Assembly (NCBI GenBank): GCA_015039315.1
Contig: WIDE01000041.1
Span: 186,001 to 250,000 of the forward strand
DNA length: 64,000 nt
Direction of reading: 5' to 3'
From: Clavulina sp. PMI_390
Lineage: Eukaryota > Basidiomycota > Agaricomycetes > Cantharellales > Hydnaceae
Position 1 is the first letter of the stretch, and every line of letters begins with the position of its first letter. This document shows positions 24,727 through 35,337 of the stretch, piece by piece. The notes under the pieces were generated by a model. The model was not told the origin of the DNA, made no database searches, and was given only the letters and a program-made list of their open reading frames with translations. The position numbers and the translations under genes are program-made.

Positions 24727-25082
24727 ATTCACCAATCCGTTGAAGTTGTGACTCTGGATCGGTCACGGCAGTGACCTTCCTCCACACTCTCTTCTCAGCC
24801 TCCAGAAGCTTCACGCTAGGAAATTTGCTCAGTTAAGCTTAAAGCCCGTGTAATAGTAATGGAATTGATACCCGACGACATATATCGCTGGCATACATTT
24901 GCCGGATCGGCTCGGCCTCGTAGCTTTGAGCACATAACTCTATCCTTTCCACCCACTTCCCTTCCAACAACTTGAAATCATAACTCGGGCTACATTATGA
25001 GTAAATAGGCGGTCGCCACTCTTCTGAGAGCTTTCCTTAGAGGCAACGTGATCCTATCGTAAGCCTGGAAAATCAGCCCCAT
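24719..25082 (-). CDS. Small unrecognised spliced gene overlapping PCC1
   Basis: Three exons (25082-25048, 24989-24897, 24815-24719) join in frame to 74 residues ending with TGA inside the PCC1 start region. The product is helical and charged, with DFKLLEGKWVERIELCAQS and KLLEAEKRVWRKVTAV. Both introns have GT-AG borders and a normal length (58 and 81 nt). The model rests only on frame continuity and splice motifs, and I recognise no family. It may be incomplete at the 5' end, or may be an upstream frame of the PCC1 transcript. Confidence 0.4.
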
Positions 25083-28000
25083 GTCTCCTTTACTACCTCG
25101 CCGTCACTAAGAACGCCGGGCTCCGTGGCAACCGAAGAAACGCTTCCTCACTGTTCGGTGGAGGTGCAGATGACAGATTTAACGCTTATCTGGCCCTCAT
25201 GCGCGAACTCCACTGCTTCTTTGCACCTCAATGATGATCCAATGATTCTCGATACCGGCGGATTCTGATGCCTGATTCCCATGCACATGCTATGGCGGAG
25301 GGTGGGGGATCGACAGCAGATTCGCGGCATTGGAGCTTCCTTTTTGCTCACTGGCAGGCTCGCGTGACGGTTGGCGTTGCGCTCCACTCTCGTGCCCACC
25401 ATGCAAAGGAGCCAAAGCGATCGGCCTGTGGAGCGTTGGAGCCTACGGTAAGTCGTCGAAATTGATCCGAAAGGGAAGGTCCGAATTTGTTTTTTTGGAA
25501 GGGTGGAAAGGTGAACCATCTAGCAATCGTGCTAAATTTACCAAAGGAAAACTTTTTGGCACACTTTTTCCCGTGTGGATCTGTGTTATGAAAGGATATT
25601 CTCGCAACTGTGTAGGGTTAGTAACGTGCGATTTCGCGACTGTGAACATGAAATGCAGGAGTTTTTCGGACACTAACGGGGACGGACTTGCGCAGAATGG
25701 TGGGAGAGATACAAGCAATGCAGTTTCCTACGGATGAATCCTGGAACGAAACTCATCTTCAAACCGCGGCAGCACGGCCCGCCCATCTGCATCAAAGGCG
25801 TACGTTCGTAACTGACCTCTTCTGAGCGCTTCCCTTTAATCTACTGAGGGTGTAAGCGGTTGCTATCGAACTGATCAATGCTGTTCGATTCGACCGTCGG
25901 AGCGTATAATTCCGGGCTCGAGATATGCCGGCCCCGGCAAGCTTGAGAATGATGAAATGCACCCGTAATGAATTAGAGCTACCGTACTTTGGTAAAACCA
26001 AAAAACCCTAGCGTTTTAGGAGAGGACGTATTTCCTTCTTTCTTTCCTTCTCTTTCCTCCGTTTTTCCTCGTTCGTTGCTGTGCCAGCGAGCAAGACGAT
26101 CAACATGCTCACCCGACGACGAGTACGACCTGCATCAACGGGAGTATTCGGCGCCCAACATCCCTGGTTTCTCTCACAAAGCATTTGCAGCACTGTTCGA
26201 GTCTCGTACTATGGTTCACTATCTGGTGGCCCTCAGTAATCAGAAAAGTTCAGAGTGCTCTCCTTACTGATACATGTATAGTCACACCATCACCTGGACT
26301 TATTTTTGCCAATGGGTTTGTCTGATACATTCTCTCACATTCACACACAACATCGACGTTCGGCGGAGTCTTTAAATTTTCGGAGAGCTTCGGCCTCACT
26401 TGAATCTCGATGTCGGCTGAGCTTAGAACTCTGAGAAGGAATGCGGATCTGCGCCTCTAGCCGTGGGTATTACTTATCATGATGATCGCGACGACGACGA
26501 CAACCACGATGAATGAACAAATGATACGATACGCTCCCAATCCAGTGGTTTGATCGCTTGGCCGCTCTGAGAGATTTTCTTCGCCCTGCTCGCTTGGAGC
26601 AAAGTGGAGTGGGGCGGGGAGGACGTGCTTCTTGGCAAGCCTCCTCAACGTGAACGTTTGATCGACAAGGCAACGACGGAAAGGAAGGATCAGCGCGCTC
26701 TGCGCCCTTCAATTCGCTTTGTATATTGATACACTCAACACGTACACGTTCACTTTCAGCACGCGTGTGTGAGCATCAGGGAGGAAGAGAATTCCTTCCT
26801 CTCAACGCGATGAAGCAATGCCCGAGAAAGTTGATCGCGAAGAATCTCCCCGCCTCTTCCAAGCCCTCGGCATTAGTGGATCTCTGGGACAGTAGATGTA
26901 TGTGGTTGTGGATTTATATACGTGGATCTTACACAAGAACACGGCCACCTCTTCTCGGCGGCACCAGCGAAAGAGTTTGGTATTCATACAAACGGTTTAC
27001 GGCGGCGCGCGGATCCGGAGGAGCATTTGCGTACGAGCTCCAATGATTAGAGGGAAGAAGCCACTTTTTTCATGCGAGGGGATAATGAAAATGTGAGAGG
27101 AGTTTGTGCTGTTCGCGTAGTACTTCCTGTTTGCTCTTCCACTTCTATTTCGCCCCCTCTTCCTGCTCATGAGCACAATAATAACGGTGTTATATTTCCA
27201 AACCTCGGGAAATGCAGGCGCAGCTCGCGATTGATCCCAGCTTTGAGCCTTGTGGCTTGTGTATATAAGGAAGAATAGCACCCCGATTGTATGTGCGTGT
27301 GTGTATCTCCGAGCCCCAGCGACGATCAGTCGCGCCATCTCTCACTCTCTGGATCTTGTACGCGGCATCAGCCCTTTCTCACTCACCTTCGTTTTCAATT
27401 ATGTTGTTTTTGGGTTGTGAAATGATAATGCACACCGATCACACTCGTTCATTTCTGAAGAGCAACCTGAAAGCAGGCGAAAAAAGGAAAAGCATCCATC
27501 CCCCGCTCTCCCGCCGGAATCACGCCCCAACTGTGCAAACGGACGCGTCGCGCTCCACGACGGAAACCCTCTTCGCGCCGGGGCGAGAGTTTGACAGGCT
27601 ATATGTGGGGCGGCGAGGCGGGCGGAGTGGGGGAGAGTGGGGAGGAAAAACATTAGTTGATTTGCCCTCGACGGACGGTAGGGAAGCTTCACTAATTGTC
27701 AATTAGTCCTTGGTCGTCAGCGGCGGCTACCCGCCATCTGACTGTCTAAATTTTGCTCCCCGGCGCATTGCATGACTGATCGAGGCGAGCATCAACGAGG
27801 GGTGAAAGAGGTTTTTGTGGACATGGCCAATGTCGGTTGGGCGCACTGACTCTTGACAGGGATAATGAGGATGATGTCGTCCATACCGCTTATAGAGACA
27901 TGGACTACCTGCCCCTGCTGCTAGATGGTGTGCTTGCAGCCAGTCAGTCTACAAATGGTATGAATGTGATTGATCTCCATCCCTTCTTGACTTCATCTGA

Positions 28001-29684
28001 ATGTTGGTACGTGAGGTGGCTGAATTGGCTTTGCCGAGGCAGTGCACGGGGGAGAACCGTGCTCCACTTTTGCAAATATCTGATCAGCATATGAGAGCCC
28101 GCGGGATGGATGTGGGTGTGTTTTGCGATTCGAAGCGAGCACTGGCTGTGAATGAAGAGAGTTTTCTCTCTCTCCTTTCAGTGAGCCGAGGTAAACTGTT
28201 TTTTCGACGTGTGCTGCGGGGAGATAGAGTGGTTGGGCAGACATTTCATCCCGCTCTTTTCCACAAATTACCCATCCATCTGTTGATCAGCCGGTATATT
28301 GTATGGGATCGGCGGCGGGGGAGTAGTTTATGTCAAACTCGGAGGAGGGGGGCGTGGCAGGCATTGTACGCGAGGTGGCCAAAAGTAGCAATGTACCACG
28401 ACGATCGGAGGTTCACTTGATCGATTTCGATTTAGATCCCCAGTGAGCTGAGCGAGGTAGTGTGAACCAATCTCTGCAAATGAGCTATCAAGATTGGCAT
28501 ACGCTAAAGGGTGATGATCATTGATCTCTCAAGAAGGCAGTATGTAAAGCCTCCGGAGGTTGGGGCCGGCGGGTTGTGTGGGCCGTTCGAAACAGAGAAA
28601 CGATGACCCCGACACGGCGCGTCGGCGCCCCATAAACGCTAAAGTTAAAAAAGAAGCGGCTTGGTTTCAGAACACGATGGTGGTGCAAGCGGAGGTGATC
28701 GGGATTGAGTCACGAGTGATTGCGAGGCTATCGTTTGGAAGAGCATGGGGGGAAGGGATGATCTCCGCGTGTATCTTCCCTGTCCTCCTGTCCCCTGTAC
28801 GCGGACATGATGGATTGACAATTTTTTTGGTGTTCCCTGGCTGCTTATGCAGGGAGTGCGAGCCGAGCGCGAGGCGTTGATGATTGGTAGGTTGCGAGAC
28901 AGGGCTGCGGACTGATGGTGCTAGCAACGGTGAGTTGATTGCGGGTCGCCGGAGCTCATGAGACCGTGAGTGTGTTCGTGGGTGTTGATATGAGATTCAA
29001 ACAGAGCGATTCAGATTTTATATTTTATTTTGTTGCATCTCCCGAATCTTCGGTCGTTCGCCTCTTGACGGCTTCATCATTCATCAAGAAGAAGCTTCTT
29101 TTGGCATTTGTGCTTCTTTTTTTTTCGCCACTCATATTGCCTTTAGGAGACGGGCTTCGATTGATTCAGTTCTGCCTCACCGCTCGCGGATGTACGTGCA
29201 CCCCCCCTCTACTTTTCCAAAAGGTTGCGTCTTTGGGTCTTGAGGGAGAGTCTTCCCCGGAAAATAACGAGCGAGAGGAGGAAAGATTGGGATGGGCGGG
29301 AAATAACCCACGCTGGGGGGCAATAGGATGTGTTCCGGAATTGCCGAATTGGGATGTGTTTGGCGCACATCTGGTGTTGGAGCTGGCTGTAGTGTGGGGG
29401 TGGATGGACACACCAAACGTTGGAGCTAACGAGTGGGCCGACGCGGCGGCGAGTGTCGCGTGGCACAACCGATCTCTTGCTCTCTTCCCTCCTTTGCTCG
29501 CCGCGCACCCAGTGCCCAACACCGTCCACGCCGTCATCGATAGGGCTCTATCAATGCACTAATTCAGTTGCAATCAATGCCAAACATCTTATGTCAGACT
29601 ATGACATAGTGCCCTCCTCTCTTTCCGTTCAAAACCAGCCAGCACAGACGATAATCACCCCCCCTCTGCTCACAGCACCCCGTC
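25083..29684. other. Long gene-free stretch upstream of the zinc-finger regulator
   Basis: In these 4.6 kb I find no reading frame with family motifs or consistent splicing. It has many AT-rich runs, a C/T-rich tract near 26034-26075 and a TATATAAG at 27262-27269. The last 150 bases before 29685 are C- and T-rich, like other start regions in this window. It may be an extended promoter, or may hold non-coding or lineage-specific transcripts that I cannot see. Confidence 0.4.
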
Positions 29685-32600
29685 ATGTCTACGACAGATA
29701 ACGCGCAGTCTCAGCTGCGATATCCGTGTCCAGTCTGTGGCAATACCTTTACTCGTCCACAGCACGTCGTTCGCCACCTCCGCTCACACACCGGTGAGAG
29801 GTATGTCTTCCGTCCCTCGTCCCCCCTCCCATCCTGCTCGTCGTGCATTAAGCGCCTTATTATAGACCTTACAAGTGCAAAGAGTGTGGAGATGCGTTTG
29901 CTCGAAGGTATGTGCTTCTTATTATTTTACGACGGAGATGGAGATGGGCAATCCACCCCACCTGGCGACATCCTCGGCCCCAACCCGCGCCAAGTACCGC
30001 AGCTTGTCCCTCACTTTGCCTCCGTCTCTCTACTCCAAAACGATATCGAAGATTGAGTATCGTAATCTAATCCACCGTTGTCTTGCCCTTGTACACACAC
30101 AGCGACCTGCTTTCTCGACATGTAAACAAATGCCACCCTGACCTCGCAAATTCTGGCCCTCCCCAGAACAGCAAACAGCCGAAGCGTCGCGCATGCGAGC
30201 ACTGTGCTCACACTGGCTCTCGATGCGACTCCAACAGTCCCTGTGGTGAGTACCAATATTGTTTCGATCAAGCCTCCCTCTCCCCCCGACTTCCCCGTTG
30301 CAATGTTAATCATCGCCAAACAGCTTCTTGCGTTGAGCAAGGCGTCCCTTGCTCGCGTATGCCCAAGGCGCTAAGCCACCACCATCACCATCATCATCCA
30401 CCCCAAATGCCGAGTATTCCACCCCCGCTGCCAGGTTACTCAGACTCGCGCCTTCCATCGCTCAACACGACCGTCCCCAGCTCATATGGCGCCAGCCATC
30501 GTCGCAATCCATCTGAGACATCAATATCTGATTGGAGCTCTGATTCGTCTCGCTCGAGGCTCCCACCCTACTCTCAGCCTATGATGTATAGTGGCAGTAG
30601 TGGCTATGAGTCGTCATCATCCGTCGACAGCATGTCTCACCGCGGAGGAAATTCAGGTCTATCCTGGGTTCCCTCCTCCAGTTCCATCAGCAGCAATAAC
30701 AGCAATAACCCTCTCGACCAGGCCACCATGACTCCCAGCCAGGTTCGCGCCATGTATGGAGGCTCGCTGCCTTCTGGATACTCGCATCCTTCGCAATTCC
30801 CCGCCAGCTCACTTCCGGCACCCCCGGCCTCCATGAGTCTTCCTAATCCAGCCGCCCTTCCGTCGCTTTCCAACCTCCCTGGCCCCACGGGACTTCATCA
30901 CCTCGACAACAACTACGCTGATACTTCGGCGTACGCGCCTTTGGTAGCAGGGACGTATGGCAACACTGGTAGTGGCAATAAACTCCCATCGTCGTCCTCT
31001 ACTATCGGGTACGCACAGCGTGCTCCTCCTCGTAGTAGTGCTAGTATCGTACGACCTCGCGATCGCAGTAAACCTTATCCATATTCCCCTCCTTCCCCTT
31101 CCTCTTCTGCTTCTAGGACCAGTGTCGGACACATTGGCCAGCAGAGTGCGAGCTTGACGCCCGCTCCAGCATGGAAGGATTACGCCGGCCCTCAGGGTAC
31201 GTCATTTCTTTTTACTGTTAAATCCTCAACTTTTTCTCTCTCTCTTCTCCTTCCGATGTTTGGCTGGGTTCACCCCAGTATGCATAGTACGTCAGGCTTA
31301 TGCGCTGGCAATCAACACGATGCCGCCGAACCTCGGCCCTCGAAACCCGGCGATCCTCGCTCCATCAGCCACCTTTTGATTCGTCCAAAAGCTTATTGGA
31401 CACCCCACTGATGTCATACTTGTTTGCATTATTCTTTTTCTTTGTTAACTGCCCTATGACGACGATGTGCGTGTGTGTGGATGTGCGATTTGCATGAGGC
31501 AGGTGCTTCCAATGCGTACAACTATGACGCAATCGCCGCAGACTTTTCCAGCCAAGGGGCCGTCGTCCCCAGTATGGGACATGCAGGTTACCCAACGAGC
31601 GATGACGGGCATTCCCACTCCTCCGGCTCGCCTCCCAATACTGCTCCGAGTGGCGGTAATGCCTCTGGCCGTCCGAGCTTACCTGGCTTGGAGAGTTTCA
31701 TGACCGCCACCTTTCCGCCATTGAATAACGTGACATTGCCCAGCTCAGCGGCGATGGCGGCCCAATCGTCATCATCATCGTCCAACCCCCCTCACTCGGC
31801 TACTTCGATGTCAGCTCCTGGTATGGCATACCTCTATGGCCGCGGAGGAGATCGCCGAAGCAGCATCGCATCCTCAGCAGATTCGTTTGGTGTGTATCAG
31901 TCCTGTCTCAGCATTTTTTTTCGCTGCTCATATCATACTTTCGTAACTCGCCGTGCACCTGCTCCTATTTTTTCGCATTGGCAGCCTATGGACCTCCCTC
32001 GCCAAGCGATGGCTCGGTCGCGTCCTCTTCTCGTCCTGGAACAAGCAATGGTAGTGTGATCCTACCCAACGCATTCGGTTCTCTCCAGTTGCGTGGGCCA
32101 GATGGACTCGTTACCGCCACTTCGCCCATTGGAGAGTCGGGGAAAGACAACGCCCCCAGTGAAGCTAGCGCAGCCATTATTGGTACAACAGCTGCAGCTG
32201 CCGCTGGGGGCGAGTCGTCCGCGGATCCCAAAAAGTATCGTCAGCTCTGGAGCGCGTGGTTGAACACGCCTTTCAGCTCTTCGAGCGACAAAGAGGCGTT
32301 CCTCCTCTCATCAAACGCCAATACCAACAGTCTTGGGAATGTGGTCCCTACTCACCCGCACTCGCCGTCCAAGACCGATGGATATCAGGGTTACATTCCC
32401 CCGAAAAGCATGTCCCTTCCGTCCATCCGCACGCCGAGTGGAGAGCGCCGTCAGCCGTTTTTGCATGGCGTATCTGGCCAGCTGAATGATGCCTCGACAC
32501 CTCGCCCGCCAAGCCAAGCGTGAGTTCTGTAGATTCCCATTACCACACCCTTTCCGAGCTAACCTGCGCCTTATTTCCTATTTTCTCTTCTCATCTGGCT

Positions 32601-33411
32601 TCGGATCACTAGTCACATCAATATGAGCCCTGACGAGGTCTTGAAGTATCAAGAAGCCTGTTTCGCTCGTGATGAAACCCCCGCGCTCACGCTCCAGCCT
32701 CCCCGCTCGAGACATGCTAGCGTGAGTGGCGGAGGCTCTGGGTCTGTCACGCCTCCCGGCACCGAGTCTACACAGGATGACGAACACCATTCGTCCCCGC
32801 GCTCAGTTGGCAGCGGTGGTAGCGGCAGCGGAAGTGGAAGTGGGGGCGGAAGCGCCGCGAGCATCCGCAGTGCGGGCAGGGTATACGTCCCAAGCAATGT
32901 CAGCGCAACTTCTGGCGGTAGCCCTAGTGCTGCTCTTTGGCAGATGTACTCGGGCGCTCAAGGCGGAGGGATGTCTGTCCCCGAGCCCGAGCCGCATTTG
33001 GCCAAGGCCAATATGGATCTGGCTGGTCAGCTGGGCACCGAACAGTTCCTCTCCCTCGCGGGTGATATTGGTGCTACTACAGGAGGCACGAGCTTGCGAC
33101 CCCGCCCAAGCTTCAAACGTCTCGCGTCGCAGTCTCTGGGCCCTGATTCAACCAAGAGCGCCCGTGTCGAAGGTGGTGATGAAGCTGAGGATGACGTTGA
33201 TGCGGGATTCTCGATCCCCCGTCCACCTCCATTCCTGGCTGGCCACGGACGCAAGCGAAGCAATAGCTCGCCTTCTCAGTCCAACTCGGCATCTAATCTG
33301 GCCAAGCTTGCGATGACTGGGGCCGGTGGCGTTTTCAACTTCCATCACGGTGTGCCCAGTCTGAGTCCAAGCCCCGTCCCCACCGTAGGGCTGGGCATTG
33401 CACACAACTGA
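29685..33411 (+). CDS. Transcription factor with two C2H2 fingers and a Zn2Cys6 cluster
   Basis: Seven exons (29685-29800, 29866-29907, 30103-30245, 30324-31196, 31503-31889, 31985-32519, 32613-33411) give 964 residues. Two C2H2 fingers stand at the N-terminus: YPCPVCGNTFTRPQHVVRH and, split over exons 2 and 3, YKCKECGDAFARSDLLSRH. A complete Zn2Cys6 binuclear cluster follows at residues 84-110, with spacing C-X2-C-X6-C-X5-C-X2-C-X6-C, preceded by a basic KRRAC and interrupted by intron 3. Then come a His run and a long Ser/Pro-rich region. A conserved-looking patch SPDEVLKYQEACFARD lies near residue 700. No fungal-specific middle domain is seen. It should be a nuclear DNA-binding regulator; the targets are unknown. 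A further exon at 31296-31382 would also keep frame. Confidence 0.82.
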
Positions 33412-35337
33412 GAAGCCTGCTCCACCTCCTCCGGCTGAACGGATGGTCCCTCCATCGGCCAACTATCCTTGATACCCCCGCCATCGGCACTTCGAATTCT
33501 TTCTCTTTGTCCTTCCTTTTATTTTCCTTCTTGCAAGTTCCCCGATCGGCCTCCAGACTCCAGAATTTGCGATCGATTCAATCGCTGAGTCCGTTCTATC
33601 TTATTCGCTTTCTTTTTTGCTGTCGCTCCAACGGTGTGGTTCTCCCGCCTGCTCCTGTTGTCTCCTCCCTATCCTTCCCGTTCCCTAGCTTCGCTATATT
33701 CTTGTCTCAACTTACTATCATCCTTTCTTTTTTGCTGTCGCTCCAACGGTGTGGTTCTCCCGCCTGCTCCTGTTGTCTCCTCCCTATCCTTCCCGTTCCC
33801 TAGCTTCGCTATATTCTTGTCTCAACTTACTATCATCCACGCGGTGATCTACTTCTTAACTTGATTCCCTCGTCATCATTTCCATTGTCACCGAGCTCGG
33901 ACTAGTCTTCCGCCAGTTTTGCATATTTTGCCTTGATCCGCGATCCACGACTAGCATTCCCGCCTGGCATCCTATTATTCTCGTGTTTCCTTCTTCCCGC
34001 GCTTGCGCTCGCACTTCCCCCCTTGGCTGCGCCATTTCATACCTCTGATCGACTGACTCCCGTTCATTTCTATCTTTTTTTTTCTCCTTTCTCTCCCTGA
34101 CTAATTTATGCCAACCCCATGCATACTTTCCTTGCCTGCCTTCCCTTCCTCTTCTCTTCATTGTGACTGCTAGCTCCGAAAGCTCAAACTGTCTTGGAGA
34201 GCCCCAACTGTACTACTAGCGCTGACTCCGAATATCTCGCCACAAAGTACTTACGGCCGGTCATGGCGCGGCCAAACTGTATTAATAACATCCTGTTTTT
34301 TATGAATTCCTCTCGTGCAAACATAATTCGCCGAAGCCTCAGGCGTCCGGTTTTTAGTGCACATGGTTTCTTTTTTCACATGAGGTATTATAGATCCAAG
34401 CGCGGGCGGGCATGTCGGTGTCCGAACAAGAAGTAAGAGAAGTAAGCTTAAGAGATAACGCGAAGCTGTGCGGCATATGGCGGAATGATAATAAATTGCA
34501 GCTCCTCGCAAGCAAGACGGGCTTGGTGGTTCAGCACGCCGCAAGCGAGATACATGATGTAGATACATGACCCGTAAACTGAAATGGAATGGAGCAGAAG
34601 ACGAAGCAGACAGCGTCGGGAATAAAGGGAATAAGCATACGCGAGCGAATGTTACAGATGTTGATTGACTGAGAACAAGCCGCGGGGATGGACCGGAGAA
34701 CGAAGACCAATGGGAAGACGAGTATGACGAGAAGCACGCTAAAGCTGATGCTGAGGATGGGACTCAAAAAAGGCGCATCAAATGAGAAGGAAGTTGCGAC
34801 GCATGTCAAAAGGGATTCTGGGATGGTTCTGGTGGTTCCTCAAGGAGAGCCGTCCACTGATTCTCTCGGATGCTCTGGTCATATGATCGACGCTGCCACC
34901 GATCGATCGCCGCTTGGGACGGTTGGCAGAGTTGAAGGACGAACTGGTGCTTGGAGCAGTCGGCCAGTTGAAGGAGCTTGAAGGACGTGGTGTCGACACT
35001 AACAAGAGCTGAGAGGCAGTATGGCTCGTCGATGGGAGACTGGATGGGAAGTGTGATAAAAGTGAGGCCATAGCAATGTTTAATTCTACGAGATAGTAAA
35101 ACGAACGAACCAGCGACGGCGGTGCGAGTTGCAGATATATCGATTCGTTAGGTGACTTTCCAGAATGCTGGAGAAAGATATGATTTCCATTACTGGGCCA
35201 CTGATCACCAGATGTTACCACGCCAGTCAGAGGTTCGATGTCTCGGGGGAGACATCGAAGCACCACAGATAGATGCGCGAGGGATGAGCTACGAGATAGA
35301 TGGAATAAGAGCCTTGGACACAATGAACACGCTCTAC
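33412..35337. other. Intergenic stretch with a tandem duplication
   Basis: This 1.9 kb lies between two convergent genes. Its first 700 bases are strongly pyrimidine-rich on the + strand and contain a perfect tandem duplication. Weak open frames on the - strand (34531-35368) have no supporting splice structure. No RNA gene was recognised. Confidence 0.45.
33609..33838. repeat. Perfect 115-bp tandem duplication
   Basis: Bases 33609-33723 and 33724-33838 appear identical when read side by side, from TTTCTTTTTTGCTGTCGC to CTTACTATCATCC. The copies are adjacent, with no spacer. They lie about 200 bases after the stop codon of the zinc-finger gene, probably in its 3' untranslated region. Confidence 0.9.

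Noticed and set aside
25148..25737. Overlapping frames on both strands near 25.3-25.7 kb
   Set aside because: No family motifs, and no in-frame splice partners.
27262..27269. TATATAAG as a promoter
   Set aside because: No supported gene begins downstream within a sensible distance, so it is not listed as a feature.
28939..29562. Open frame of about 190 codons on the + strand in the gene-free stretch
   Set aside because: No recognisable domain, no splice context and irregular composition; the first codon of the full frame is TTG. It fits chance in a 4.6-kb stretch.
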